Of a stretch of DNA of 64,000 bases, positions 9,269 through 19,538 are shown one piece after another. Below the pieces are notes generated by a model that was not told the origin of the DNA, did not search any database, and was given only the letters and a program-made list of their open reading frames with translations. Within the stretch, counting starts at the first letter, position 1; every line of letters starts with the position of its first letter. A program made the position numbers and the translations under genes. Source of the stretch: a virus; the IMG/VR virus record IMGVR_UViG_3300030118_001869, positions 1-64,000 of that record; one strand, given 5' to 3'.

Positions 9269-9814
9269 ATGATCAATAATTTTAAGAAACCTAATCTTAA
9301 AGGTCCTAGATATAGAGAAAAAAGATTAGGATTGTTAAATAAAAAGACTATATCAGAGTTTAAAGATAAAAAACCTTTATATTCTAGTATAGATGATTCA
9401 AAGTTCAAAAGAATAATTAAACTGTATAATAATAATCTGTGGAATGGAGTAATAGAAAATAGAGATGGTGTTGAACTTCCTGACTCACTTGGATTTTTAT
9501 TTATAGGAACTTGTCCAACATTGAAGACAGTAAATACAAATTATCAACTGTCAAGTCAATATGGTAAAGTCATCCAAAATAAAAACTGGGAGACAGATGG
9601 TAAGATTGCTAAAATATTCTATACAAACTATACAACAAAATACAGATTTAGAAACAGAGAATTATGGGGATTTGTAGCGTGTAGAGATTTTAAAAGAAGT
9701 GTAGCTCGTGAGTATCCAAAGAACTGGAACAAATATCCAGTGATGAAAAACAAATACAGAGTTGCTTTTCTATATAAAGAAGAACAAGGTACAGAAAACA
9801 AATTAGACGTATAA
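9269..9814 (+). CDS. Basic phage protein of unknown function, 181 aa
   Basis: Unrecognised. Strongly basic N-terminus (KKPNLKGPRYREKRLG, with further Lys/Arg), a central LGFLFIGTCPTLKTVN strand, and aromatic/basic residues throughout. No membrane segment, coiled coil or enzyme motif that I can name. It has its own possible promoter variant just upstream and directly precedes the connector genes, with 19 bases to the next ATG. Possible roles include head completion or DNA contact in the connector, but this is only a guess from position and charge. Confidence 0.6.
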   Translation: MINNFKKPNLKGPRYREKRLGLLNKKTISEFKDKKPLYSSIDDSKFKRIIKLYNNNLWNGVIENRDGVELPDSLGFLFIGTCPTLKTVNTNYQLSSQYGKVIQNKNWETDGKIAKIFYTNYTTKYRFRNRELWGFVACRDFKRSVAREYPKNWNKYPVMKNKYRVAFLYKEEQGTENKLDV

Positions 9815-9833
9815 CAATTATAATAAAACAATT

Positions 9834-10190
9834 ATGGCAACATTAAGCGCAAAATTAACTTTATCCAGTACTGATCTTACTTCTGATGCATTAAATATGA
9901 CAGTCTCAGATGCAATAACTATTAGCAAAGCTGTAGAATTAAAAAGAATTACATTAAGCACTACATCAGTTACTATTGTAGGAGCAGCTAGTTATACTAA
10001 AGCATTTGTATTTGTAAAAAATATGGACAGTGCTATTAGTATCAAATTAGTAAAAGATGAAGGAGGAGACGAATATATGGATTTAGGTCCAGGAGAGTTT
10101 GGATTTTTTCCTTGGTCAACTGCAGTAGATCTTAGAGCAGACGCAGCATCAGGCACACCAATATTAGAGGTGGGTATATTTGAAGTTTAA
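9834..10190 (+). CDS. Small structural protein, 118 aa
   Basis: A beta-rich protein with no Cys (MATLSAKLTLSSTDLTSDAL ... AFVFVKNMDSAISIKLVKDE ... DLGPGEFGFFPWS). The pattern of 'VKNxDxxxxIxL' followed by 'LxPGExxFxPW' is typical of small phage head- or tail-decoration proteins with a jelly-roll-like fold (from general knowledge of such proteins). It lies 11 bases before the tail-tubular gene, start context ATTATGGCA, so it is likely co-translated with the connector set. Exact location in the virion unknown. Confidence 0.65.
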   Translation: MATLSAKLTLSSTDLTSDALNMTVSDAITISKAVELKRITLSTTSVTIVGAASYTKAFVFVKNMDSAISIKLVKDEGGDEYMDLGPGEFGFFPWSTAVDLRADAASGTPILEVGIFEV

Positions 10191-10201
10191 AAAATATTAT
10201 T

Positions 10202-10873
10202 ATGGCAACAATAGCAGACGTGATATCTAGAATTAGAGGTCAGGCAAAAGCTGAAGTACAAGATGCTTTTGTTACAGATAGATATATCTATAGCCTTGTT
10301 ATCAAAAGTGCACAGCTGCTGATGAGAAGACAAGACCATGCTAATAAGTTAATGAAATTTAACTCAGTATGGAAAGCTCTACCTTTTGTAGAAATGATAG
10401 AGGTAGATAAGATTGAGGCAGGTTGTACAGGCATTCAAAGTGGTTGTACATTTATGCGTACTAAGAAAAAGTTACCTGAAATGATAGAAGGATATTGGGG
10501 TCCACTAATTAGAACAGTTAGTTCTATTGATGGCTCAATTGAATTACAACCTACATATCCAGGTACATATGTATCAATGACTAAAACAACGTCATTCAGA
10601 TACAATAAGAAAAAATACTTTTGGTATTTAGATGGTTATATATATTCCCCAAACATAGATTGGGAAGCAATTAAAGTAGAAGCTGTGTTCAATGATGACA
10701 TATCATCATACACATGTGAGAAAACAGATGATTGTGTACCAAGATATAAACAAGAAATATATATACCAGAATCATTATTTCCTGAAATAGAACAACAAGT
10801 TCTGATTTCAATGACAAACACAATGAAATTACCAGAAGATGTAAATGATGATAAACGTAATTTAAATAGATAA
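10202..10873 (+). CDS. crAss-like tail tubular / connector protein, 223 aa
   Basis: Begins MATIADVISRIRGQAKAEVQ, followed by FVTDRYIYSLVIKSAQLLMRR and later IEGYWGPLIRTVSSIDGSIE and SMTKTTSFRYNKKKYFWYLD. I recognise these segments as characteristic of the crAss-like tail tubular protein (P22 gp4 / T7 gp11-type role), which forms a ring under the portal. Length fits that family. It is followed 2 bases later by the next ring protein, the order seen in crAss-like genomes. Together these make the strongest sequence case that the phage is crAss-like. No enzyme motif is visible. Confidence 0.8.
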   Translation: MATIADVISRIRGQAKAEVQDAFVTDRYIYSLVIKSAQLLMRRQDHANKLMKFNSVWKALPFVEMIEVDKIEAGCTGIQSGCTFMRTKKKLPEMIEGYWGPLIRTVSSIDGSIELQPTYPGTYVSMTKTTSFRYNKKKYFWYLDGYIYSPNIDWEAIKVEAVFNDDISSYTCEKTDDCVPRYKQEIYIPESLFPEIEQQVLISMTNTMKLPEDVNDDKRNLNR

Positions 10874-10875
10874 TT

Positions 10876-11751
10876 ATGGCAGTATCACATAAATATAGAA
10901 CATTTGATCAGCTATTAGAAGATGTAATGGTTGATTTCCAAACATATGCTTTGGAAGGTATGATTGAGCCAGCACAGTTAATTAAGGTTGCTACTAGAGT
11001 TAACTATGATTTGGGTTTGAGAATACATAGAACTAAAGAAATAGTACTTGATATAGAACATGGTAAAGCAAAGTTACCAAATGATTTTGCTTACTTAAAT
11101 TATATATTCAAATGTGGTGAGTACAAACTAGGTGACAGAATGCCTGCAGGAACAACTGTAGAGACATTTAATGATGTTCCTTATGTACCAGCACCAAATG
11201 AAAAAGAACCATGCAGCAAAGATGATGATTGTAGTGAGACATGTGTAATACAAACTTGTGATAAAACTAAGAAGCATCAATTAGTTCAAATAATAGGTCC
11301 TAGTAAGTATAGGACTTTTACAGCATTTATGCCTCTTAGAATTAAAAATATAAATGATAAAGTTTGTTCAACATGTGTTGATGTAGGATTGCAAGCTTCT
11401 GATATAGCAGAAATAAAAGATGGTTTTGTTTTAACAACATTTGACACAGGTCATGTTTATATAAGTTATCAAGGAGCTATGGAAGATAATAATGGTAACT
11501 TACTAGTTCTTGATCAACCATATTGTAATGAATATTATGAGTATGCATTAAAACAAAGAATATTAGAGAACATGATTTTTGCTGGTGAAAATGTTGCACA
11601 GCAACTTGGTCTAATTGAAGGAAGGTTAAGAGCTGCTAGAAATAATGCATTAACTTTTGTCAATACGCCTAATTTTGCTGAAATGGAGAAAGTGTGGTGG
11701 CTTAATAGAAAAGCACAATACCATAACTACTACAATATGTTTAAATGCTAA
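10876..11751 (+). CDS. crAss-like ring / tail stabilisation protein, 291 aa
   Basis: Starts MAVSHKYRTFDQLLEDVMVD with an alpha-helical N-terminus (LIKVATRVNYDLGLRIHRTK). The middle holds a Cys-rich insertion (CSKDDDCSETCVIQTC, then VCSTCVDVG) that may bind metal or form disulphides. The C-terminus is helical (YYEYALKQRILENMIFAGEN). The position directly after the tail tubular gene and before the 2039-residue stabilisation protein matches the order of ring proteins in crAss-like phages. I cannot say which ring of the tail barrel it forms. Confidence 0.7.
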   Translation: MAVSHKYRTFDQLLEDVMVDFQTYALEGMIEPAQLIKVATRVNYDLGLRIHRTKEIVLDIEHGKAKLPNDFAYLNYIFKCGEYKLGDRMPAGTTVETFNDVPYVPAPNEKEPCSKDDDCSETCVIQTCDKTKKHQLVQIIGPSKYRTFTAFMPLRIKNINDKVCSTCVDVGLQASDIAEIKDGFVLTTFDTGHVYISYQGAMEDNNGNLLVLDQPYCNEYYEYALKQRILENMIFAGENVAQQLGLIEGRLRAARNNALTFVNTPNFAEMEKVWWLNRKAQYHNYYNMFKC

Positions 11752-11764
11752 ATAAGAGCTAACT

Positions 11765-14700
11765 ATGGCAAAGAAACAACCTGCAAGAAGACAGCCTGCA
11801 AGGAGCAGTAGAGTACCACAGGCAGGCACTCAGTCATTTAGTAAGGGGATGATTAAAGACATTCATGAGTCTATTCAGCCCACTACTAACTGGACGCATG
11901 CACGTAATGTTGCAAATCATTCTTCTGATGGTGATCTTGGTGTTATAGGTAATGAACCAGCAAATTTAAGATGTGCTGAGGTACCATACACAATAATAGG
12001 ATGTATTCATAAATATGGTGATGAGTGGATAATATACTCTACAGATAATAGTAATTCTGAAATAGGATTATTTGATGACAGCAAATGTGAATATACAACT
12101 TTAGTAAGTGCTCCGTGTTTAAACTTTAAGACTTCACATTTAATAACTGGTGCTTCAAAAGAAAACTATGACTGCTCTTGGCAAGTATACTGGGATGATG
12201 GTTTAAATCCTTCACGTACATTAAATTTAGATGATATACCAAGATTACAAGTAGAGACTACTGCGCCAGGTGATGATTGTGTTACATTTATTGATGATCC
12301 TTCAACATGTTTTAATCTAGATTGTGAAAGATTAAGATTAGCTCCTCTAGTTACTGTTCCGTGTTTAAAACTAAGTCAAGCTGAAGATGGTGGACAATTA
12401 AGAAATGGTACATATCAAGCATATGCTGCTTATGTAGTTAATGAACAAAGAGTCACTGACTACATGGGTATTTCTAATTTACAATCACTTTGGGATCATA
12501 AAGGTACAGGTGGTTCTTTAAATATAGAACTATCTAATCTAGACAGAGAAGAGTTTGAATATTTTGAATTAGTAATACTTAGTAACAATCAAAACAATCA
12601 GGTTGCAAAAAAAATAGGAATATATAGCACAGACACAAGTAGTATATCTATTGACTTTATAGATCAAGCATTACCAGTGGTACCATTAGAAATAATACCA
12701 CTTAGGAATCCTGCTTATGAAAAGTCAGATGCAATGTTTGTTGTTAATGATTATCTAATAAGAAAAGGACCTACAACGCAGTTTGATTTTAACTATCAAC
12801 CAAAAGCTAATAAAATTATATCTAAGTGGGTTGTAAAAGAATATCCTGCTAACTATTATCATAAAGGAGGTAATGCTGTAGGTTTTATGAGAGACGAACA
12901 ATATGCATTTTTTATAAGATGGATATATAACACAGGAGAAAAGTCAGCATCATACCATATACCAGGAAGAGCACCTTTAGTTAATGGAACTAATCAATTT
13001 GGTAATAGTATAGATGAGCTTGGTATATCTGCTGGAATAGATACTATAGCTAATGATGAATATAATTTTCAAACATATAATACAGCATTTGTCACGGAAC
13101 CAGCAGTAAATCAAGTTAGTGGTGATGGTGTAATACTATCAAAAGGTAGAATGGGTTATTGGCAGTCTACTGAACGATATGATACAAGAAGACCAGAAAT
13201 ATGGGCAGAATTATGTGGTAAACATATTAGACATCACAAAATGCCTACAGAAGAAATACATGAAACACTTAGGTTAACAAATAGTTCAGGTACAGCTATA
13301 AGAGTATTAGGTGTTGAATTTGATAATATTGAAAGACCTACTTTTAATGATGGAAGTTATATTCCAAATATAGTTGGTTATGAAATATTAAGAGGATCAA
13401 GAGAAGGTGCAAAATCTATTTTAGGTAAAGGTATATTTAAAAATATGCGTAAGTATGATGTACCTGATGCAGAAGACCTAACAAATTCTGGTGTTCAAGG
13501 TCTTTATCCTAACTATCCGTACAATGATTTAAGACCTGATGTATTTTTTGCAGAAAAAAGAACTGAAGATTGTAACACTTTTGTTGGTGGTTTAAGTGAG
13601 TATCCTCCATTATCAGGCTTTACCAAAGACGTATTTACTTTTCATTCTCCAGAGCTTATGTTTAGAAAACCTTTTTTAAACGCATATGAGACTAGATTAT
13701 ATGGTGAGCTAAGTGGTAAAGCATCAGGAAGTTTTTATGCCTCTGAAGAACATCCTCAGTTTAAATTATTAAGAAGTTCTGCTGCATTGATTGCAGGAAT
13801 AATTGGTCTTGGATATGCTATAGGTAGAGTAAGAGGTAATAAAACATTTGGTAGAAGAAGTCCTAGTACTGGTATTGCTGGTATTGGTGGACCTCATTGG
13901 GGATCTGTAGAAATATTAGGTGTAGGTGGAGAAGCTTCTATACCAGGATCTGCAGTAGGGGAAGCAGCATTAGCAGCAGCAGCTGCAGCAGGTGGTAGTG
14001 CTTTAACAGACTTGTTGGGTGCAGTACTTGGTGCTCTGATAGATGATGCAGCTTCTTTAGGTTCTTTATTTACAGGTAGTAGTACAATTATGGAAACTTA
14101 TTTAGCAGGTAAAGATTTATTAGGTGGTGTTAGTGCAGTTATACCTGGTATTGATTCAGGACACATGATAGAGTCATATACAAAAGATCATGCAACCGGT
14201 AATTTACCAAATGTAGTGGGTACATTTTTAGGAAACTCTATAGGTAGAACAAATATTGTAACTGGTGGTGATGAAATTATAGAACTATTTTACAATTTAG
14301 CAAAAGAACAAGATCATGCTTTAAAATACAACAGTTATGGTCAACTTAATAAATTTCAAAATTTAAGTAATGGTAGTGTATTTAGATCTAAAACTCTTGA
14401 CTCAAATTACATAGATTCTACATTTCAATTATTTGACAGCGGCAAGTACAAAGTAAATAATTTATTTAGACCATCAACTGTTATTATATCACAGGAAAAA
14501 GAATTTGCTGTACCACAAAATATAGATAATTCTAGATTTGCTTTAGGTGGTGATGTAGATCAAGATAGACCAGGTAGACTAAAAAGACCAGAAAAGGTAA
14601 GATCATCAAACATATCTAGTCTTTATGGTGCTTTAAAATTTAACTTTGAAAATCAATATGGTCAGCTAGATCAAATTAAGCAAGTTATAATGAGAGGTTG

Positions 14701-17700
14701 CACAGAAAATATTGATTTAGAATTACCTGCAGAAACAAGATATACATCACAACCAATATTTGATGGAGATACATACATAGGAAGATATACTGAAAAATGT
14801 ATAATGCCTATTTTTACAGACTTTTTATACGGTCAACCAAATGGTTTTACTTATGACTACAGAAATAAAGTAAATATACCATTTCCTAGATTTTGGATGG
14901 ATACGCAAAAGTTTGATCTTACAGACATGGCAGCTGAAATTATGTCTTTTGGTCTTGCAGATACTAGTGGTGGTTCTGTAGTACCAGCAGATTTATATTA
15001 TTTAGATAGAGGTTCATCATGTACAGGAACTGCACTAGGTGATTTATTTAGTGGTAGTAATACAAATCCAAAACAACCAAGACTATCATTAAAATATGCT
15101 TATATGTATACACACGTGAATGGTATACATGACTTTTTTGTTGAGTCTGAAATAAATTTAGCTCATAGAGATTGGGATGATAGAGCTGAAGAAAAAATAT
15201 ATTCTGCTTATTATAATAATAATGTAAAAGATTTATTACACGCTGCTATTATTAAAGAAGATAATTTTTATAAATATGATTACTCACTTAGTGCAAGTAG
15301 ATTTATAACAAACTTAGCATCTAATGGTAATATACAACCAAGAGACTATGATCCATTAGTAGCTGAAAAATGTCATGATTACTATCCAAAAAGATTAATC
15401 TACTCAAACAGAGCAATGAATGAGCAGAAGAAAGATTTTTGGAGAGTATTCTTACCTAATAACTATAAGGATTTTAAAAATAGAGTAACATCAATAAACT
15501 CTCTTAATAAGACAGGGGCTATGATGTTCTTCCCATATCAATCACCTGCAATATTCCAAGGTGTAGATACACTTAAATCTGATATGGGTACTGAGGTATA
15601 TCTTGGTGATGGAGGTTTGTTTGCTAGAGAACCACAGAATATAATGAACTCTGAAAAGTCAATAGAGTATGGATCTTGTGAGAGCTTAAGAAGTGTTGTT
15701 AACACTCCGTCAGGATTGTTTTGGATATCACAAGCACAGGGTAAGATATTTCAGTATGCTGGTAGAGGAGCACAGAATATTGCTAACCAAGGTATGAAGT
15801 GGTGGTTTAATAAATATCTACCATCACAACTTATTGCACAGTTACCAGAATTAGAAGAATACACATTAGGAGATAATCCTGTAGCTGGTGTTGGTTGTCA
15901 AACAGTTTATGATGCTAACGATGACATAGTATATTTCTGCAAAAAAGATTTTAGAATCAAAGATGAACATGTAGGTAAAATAATTTATGATACAACAGAC
16001 ACTAAATTTTATTACACTGATGGTCCTAGAATAGAAGTACAACTTGATGATAGTCTATACTTTGAAGATTGCTCATGGACTATATCATATGATCCTAAAG
16101 TAAAAGCATGGATATCATTCCATGACTGGCATCCAGAACTATCAGTGTCTAGCATTAATCACTTCTTAACTACAAAAAAGAACAAAAAGGTTACAGAAGG
16201 TTTGTGTCCTCCAGGTTTTACTTTTAATACTTCAACACAATTATGTGAGTGTGGAGGAACAGAAACAAATCCTGCACCTATTACTGTAGAAGAAGTTGCA
16301 GCTAATATTTCTGGTGGACCTGAGAATTGTTTAGTTGATATTGTTATTGGGATGGATATTTCAACTAGTACTAATACAGGTAATAGAAAACAAGCACAAG
16401 AAGATTTTGTACAAGCATTTATAAGTAATAGCACCATAACTAATGGTATATCTAATGGAAGTATACAGATTGGTTTTACTAGGTGGCATGGTGTTCATGT
16501 GGATAGTTTAAATCCAGGAGGATTTAGTATGAGTAATACGGCAGCAGATATAGCAGGTTCAGCAGCATACTATGGTCAGAATGCTGTAAATGGTACTAAC
16601 ATAACTAATGGAGTAAATGGTGCAGCTGGTGTTTTAGCACAGAAGAGTACATCAGAACTAGGAGACAGAAGTGCTGATCCTAATTTTAGAAACGTATTAA
16701 TAATTATTACAGATGGAACTGCATCTGTTGATAATCCACAAACAAGTGGCCCAGGCGGCACACAAGTTGGATGTCAATATCAGAATCAAGCAAACTATGA
16801 TGTTATAGCAGTGTTTTGTGATCCAACAAATCCAAACCCTCCAGGTGGTGGTCAAGCTATTTTAAATGCTATTACATGTAATGTTGCAGCAAATCAATTT
16901 ACAATAGCAGCTAATCAAACAACTGGACCTAATGCTCCAAGTGCTGTTGCTAATGCTGTAACTGGTGTAGCTTGTGGTACAGACTATCAATGTGAGTGTC
17001 CACCAGGATTTACTTTAGTTTATCCAGATGCAAATGGTAACCATACACAGGCTAGTGGTACTTGCACACCAAGTATACCACCTGATATAGCTCCTATATG
17101 TAGAAGAGTTATTTGTGAGTGTCCTCCACCTGTTGGTTTATTTGGTACTGTAACTGAGACAGGGGTTTGTGATGATTTCTTTTTGTTAGGTGATCCTACG
17201 TATGTTAATCCAACACCTAAAATGTGTACAGTAAATACACTAACTACAACTGAAGCAGCTGAATTCAGCACAAGTTTCTGGAGACACAACTATAGATGTG
17301 ATGAATATGCAAACTTCTATGGAGAAGATTATCCATGGGAAGTAGAGGTAGTTAATCACACAGGTCAACTTGTTACTACATTACGTAGTATAGAGTATCA
17401 TTTAGAAAGCTTTATCTATAAAGGGGATATGCATAACGGATGTAATGATGATAAGTGGCATGATCTTGACTATAACTTTGATGAGGTTATAATACATAAC
17501 ACAGAACAAGTATCTGGTAAATTAGTATTATCACTTACACCAAAAGAACAACCTATACAAGCTTTAGCATATCCTATAATAAATGCTACAGACATAAATA
17601 TATTATATTCTAAAGAAGAACAAAAGTATAGATTTAATCAGTTCTGGGATATAACAAATGATAGAGGTGAGTTTAGTATAGCACAACAAACTATATTTAA

Positions 17701-17884
17701 TACTCAACCTAATGGATATATTAGAGATTTAAATATTAATAATTTAAACTATGATAAATCAGAAACACAACGCAAAAAGTTTAGACATTACTACAATAAG
17801 ATGCTTTTAAGAAAGACTAAATCAGAAGGTAGAAAGATGATACTTAGACTTAACAACTTTAAATTTCAAACATCACAAAGATAA
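11765..17884 (+). CDS. crAss-like stabilisation protein with internal von Willebrand A domain, 2039 aa
   Basis: After a basic Arg/Pro-rich start, residues ~25-60 read SFSKGMIKDIHESIQPTTNW and GDLGVIGNEPANLR, the signature I know from the crAss-like stabilisation protein. A hydrophobic Ala/Gly-rich region follows at about residues 670-800, which may contact membrane or lumen. From ~residue 1520 there is a von Willebrand A domain with a perfect MIDAS D1531-I-S-T-S1535, flanked by short Cys-rich CECPPG segments (LCECGG, CECPPGFTL, CECPPPVG). The C-terminus (~1850-2039) returns to virion-protein style. The vWA/Cys block looks like an insertion into the tail protein and probably protrudes as an adhesin (inference). 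The stop overlaps the next ATG by one base (TAATG). Confidence 0.75.
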   Translation: MAKKQPARRQPARSSRVPQAGTQSFSKGMIKDIHESIQPTTNWTHARNVANHSSDGDLGVIGNEPANLRCAEVPYTIIGCIHKYGDEWIIYSTDNSNSEIGLFDDSKCEYTTLVSAPCLNFKTSHLITGASKENYDCSWQVYWDDGLNPSRTLNLDDIPRLQVETTAPGDDCVTFIDDPSTCFNLDCERLRLAPLVTVPCLKLSQAEDGGQLRNGTYQAYAAYVVNEQRVTDYMGISNLQSLWDHKGTGGSLNIELSNLDREEFEYFELVILSNNQNNQVAKKIGIYSTDTSSISIDFIDQALPVVPLEIIPLRNPAYEKSDAMFVVNDYLIRKGPTTQFDFNYQPKANKIISKWVVKEYPANYYHKGGNAVGFMRDEQYAFFIRWIYNTGEKSASYHIPGRAPLVNGTNQFGNSIDELGISAGIDTIANDEYNFQTYNTAFVTEPAVNQVSGDGVILSKGRMGYWQSTERYDTRRPEIWAELCGKHIRHHKMPTEEIHETLRLTNSSGTAIRVLGVEFDNIERPTFNDGSYIPNIVGYEILRGSREGAKSILGKGIFKNMRKYDVPDAEDLTNSGVQGLYPNYPYNDLRPDVFFAEKRTEDCNTFVGGLSEYPPLSGFTKDVFTFHSPELMFRKPFLNAYETRLYGELSGKASGSFYASEEHPQFKLLRSSAALIAGIIGLGYAIGRVRGNKTFGRRSPSTGIAGIGGPHWGSVEILGVGGEASIPGSAVGEAALAAAAAAGGSALTDLLGAVLGALIDDAASLGSLFTGSSTIMETYLAGKDLLGGVSAVIPGIDSGHMIESYTKDHATGNLPNVVGTFLGNSIGRTNIVTGGDEIIELFYNLAKEQDHALKYNSYGQLNKFQNLSNGSVFRSKTLDSNYIDSTFQLFDSGKYKVNNLFRPSTVIISQEKEFAVPQNIDNSRFALGGDVDQDRPGRLKRPEKVRSSNISSLYGALKFNFENQYGQLDQIKQVIMRGCTENIDLELPAETRYTSQPIFDGDTYIGRYTEKCIMPIFTDFLYGQPNGFTYDYRNKVNIPFPRFWMDTQKFDLTDMAAEIMSFGLADTSGGSVVPADLYYLDRGSSCTGTALGDLFSGSNTNPKQPRLSLKYAYMYTHVNGIHDFFVESEINLAHRDWDDRAEEKIYSAYYNNNVKDLLHAAIIKEDNFYKYDYSLSASRFITNLASNGNIQPRDYDPLVAEKCHDYYPKRLIYSNRAMNEQKKDFWRVFLPNNYKDFKNRVTSINSLNKTGAMMFFPYQSPAIFQGVDTLKSDMGTEVYLGDGGLFAREPQNIMNSEKSIEYGSCESLRSVVNTPSGLFWISQAQGKIFQYAGRGAQNIANQGMKWWFNKYLPSQLIAQLPELEEYTLGDNPVAGVGCQTVYDANDDIVYFCKKDFRIKDEHVGKIIYDTTDTKFYYTDGPRIEVQLDDSLYFEDCSWTISYDPKVKAWISFHDWHPELSVSSINHFLTTKKNKKVTEGLCPPGFTFNTSTQLCECGGTETNPAPITVEEVAANISGGPENCLVDIVIGMDISTSTNTGNRKQAQEDFVQAFISNSTITNGISNGSIQIGFTRWHGVHVDSLNPGGFSMSNTAADIAGSAAYYGQNAVNGTNITNGVNGAAGVLAQKSTSELGDRSADPNFRNVLIIITDGTASVDNPQTSGPGGTQVGCQYQNQANYDVIAVFCDPTNPNPPGGGQAILNAITCNVAANQFTIAANQTTGPNAPSAVANAVTGVACGTDYQCECPPGFTLVYPDANGNHTQASGTCTPSIPPDIAPICRRVICECPPPVGLFGTVTETGVCDDFFLLGDPTYVNPTPKMCTVNTLTTTEAAEFSTSFWRHNYRCDEYANFYGEDYPWEVEVVNHTGQLVTTLRSIEYHLESFIYKGDMHNGCNDDKWHDLDYNFDEVIIHNTEQVSGKLVLSLTPKEQPIQALAYPIINATDINILYSKEEQKYRFNQFWDITNDRGEFSIAQQTIFNTQPNGYIRDLNINNLNYDKSETQRKKFRHYYNKMLLRKTKSEGRKMILRLNNFKFQTSQR

Positions 17885-19494
17885 TGCATAGTAAAAAGTT
17901 TACAAAGACTGAAAGAAGAGGATTACCAGGTGGACCTAATGAAGTGTTTACCTACGTAACAGGTGTGTTCTCTACTGAAGGATATAAAAATGATAGTCCA
18001 GACAAAGACAATCCTTTTAATATTATTCCGTCAGGTAATATTACTATGAAAGATGTAGACTTTCCTGTTATGGGTATAGATAACTTAGGTAATAGCAAAA
18101 TGATGATGCCAGGTGGAGAGTATGAGTTTCCTGGTGATATGGTATTTGAAATGCCTATGGGTAAGTCAGGTATAGAAATAAAGCCTGAGAATAGAGGTAA
18201 GTTTACAAGATGGGCTAAGAAGCGTGGTATGACTGTTAAACAAGCATATGCAAAGGTTTTAGCAAATAAAGATAAGTACCCTCCATCAATAGTAAAGATG
18301 GCTAATTTTGCACGTAATGCAGCAGGATGGAAAAAGCAAGACGGTGGTCCTATTGAGCCTCTAACATTTTTTAAAACTCTAGTAAATCCCGTAGCACCTC
18401 TTATAACTGGTCTTATACAAAAAGGTAAAGAAAATATATCAGAAAATATTTTGCCAGTAGGATACATGGATGATAGATCATTATCTGGACAACCTGATGG
18501 GCAATTTATACAATCAGGAAGTAAGCTAGTTAATAAATTTTCTAATCAATCAACTATACCGAAAGAACGTGGTTTAGTAAATGATGCATCAATTCCACAG
18601 ATAAGCAAAGTTTTACGTGCTCTTACTAATATGCCAAAGTCTGAAGGTCAAATAAGAAGAGAAGAAAGATTAGCTGAGAATCCAGCTAACAATCTTGCAC
18701 TTGCAGAAAGAGAAGATCTTTTAAATATTCTTTTAGGTTTAGATCAAAAGCATAATAGTATACCTATACAAGATCAATATAAACCTTCTAAATCTAAAGA
18801 TCCTGACTCAGTATATTACAGATCTCCAGCTACAGAAAAATTTATACAAAATCAGTTAGAGGAAAATCCTGAAGAGTTTATAAGAGAAATTTATAGACAT
18901 AAAGGTGGTATTGACTACTGGGCAGAAGATTATCAACAGATAAATTCACTAGGTCAATTTACTTTAAATGTAGGAGAAGATGAAAAAGGTAAATATATAT
19001 CTTATTATGATGTATGGGATTTACAACCATTTAAAAATAAAACTGCAACTGCTATTTCAGATGCAGCTCAATCTTTGGTAGGAATAAAACCACCAGAAAT
19101 ATATGGTAGAGTATATTTACCTGAATTAAATGTGCGCTCTAGTGCAACTTCTACAAAAAAAAGAAATATACAAGATGAAATAAAACGTGGTGGTCAAGTA
19201 AGTTGGAACTTTAAAGGTAAAACTTATTCTGGTACACTTATACCTAGTATGGAAGATGCTAACAATAGATATGCTAGAACTCACAATGGTAAAATTAAAA
19301 CATTACCTAAAAAGAAAATGGGTGGTAAACTTAGAATATATAAGGACTTTGTAAATGGTGTATATGATAATAGTTCAAACATAGATTTTGTGCAAAGCGT
19401 GTTTGATAAAGTAAATAGAATCTATCATAGTCAAGCAAAAGAAGCAAATATGAGTACACCAAACTATGTAATGTCATTTTTAGTAGATGGTTAA
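17884..19494 (+). CDS. crAss-like structural / cargo protein, 536 aa
   Basis: Begins MHSKKFTKTERRGLPGG, with a segment GIEIKPENRGKFTRWAKKRG followed by YPPSIVKMANFARNAAGWKK near residues 97-155. This 'NRGKFT ... KMANFAxNA' element recurs in proteins of crAss-like and related Bacteroidota phages downstream of the stabilisation gene. The remainder is polar with no recognised enzyme motif; the C-terminal part contains MGGKLRIYK. Translationally coupled to the upstream gene (TAATG). Likely a tail-barrel or ejected cargo protein; the exact role is unknown. Confidence 0.6.
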   Translation: MHSKKFTKTERRGLPGGPNEVFTYVTGVFSTEGYKNDSPDKDNPFNIIPSGNITMKDVDFPVMGIDNLGNSKMMMPGGEYEFPGDMVFEMPMGKSGIEIKPENRGKFTRWAKKRGMTVKQAYAKVLANKDKYPPSIVKMANFARNAAGWKKQDGGPIEPLTFFKTLVNPVAPLITGLIQKGKENISENILPVGYMDDRSLSGQPDGQFIQSGSKLVNKFSNQSTIPKERGLVNDASIPQISKVLRALTNMPKSEGQIRREERLAENPANNLALAEREDLLNILLGLDQKHNSIPIQDQYKPSKSKDPDSVYYRSPATEKFIQNQLEENPEEFIREIYRHKGGIDYWAEDYQQINSLGQFTLNVGEDEKGKYISYYDVWDLQPFKNKTATAISDAAQSLVGIKPPEIYGRVYLPELNVRSSATSTKKRNIQDEIKRGGQVSWNFKGKTYSGTLIPSMEDANNRYARTHNGKIKTLPKKKMGGKLRIYKDFVNGVYDNSSNIDFVQSVFDKVNRIYHSQAKEANMSTPNYVMSFLVDG

Positions 19495-19498
19495 ACAT

Positions 19499-19530
19499 TA
19501 GATATTGTCCTTATTAATTTGTATATTATA
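19499..19530 (+). promoter_or_regulatory. Putative promoter, TTTGTATATTATA close to the start codon
   Basis: TTTGTATATTATA is at 19518-19530, only 9-20 bases before the ATG at 19539, so the transcript would have a very short leader. TTG lies at 19505 (13 bases upstream), not at the 18-19 base spacing of other copies. Confidence 0.45.
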
Positions 19531-19538
19531 GATATAGT

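Noticed and set aside
17952-18467. 171-residue minus-strand frame
   Set aside because: Opposite-strand shadow of the NRGKFT-type structural protein; no start context or upstream signal.
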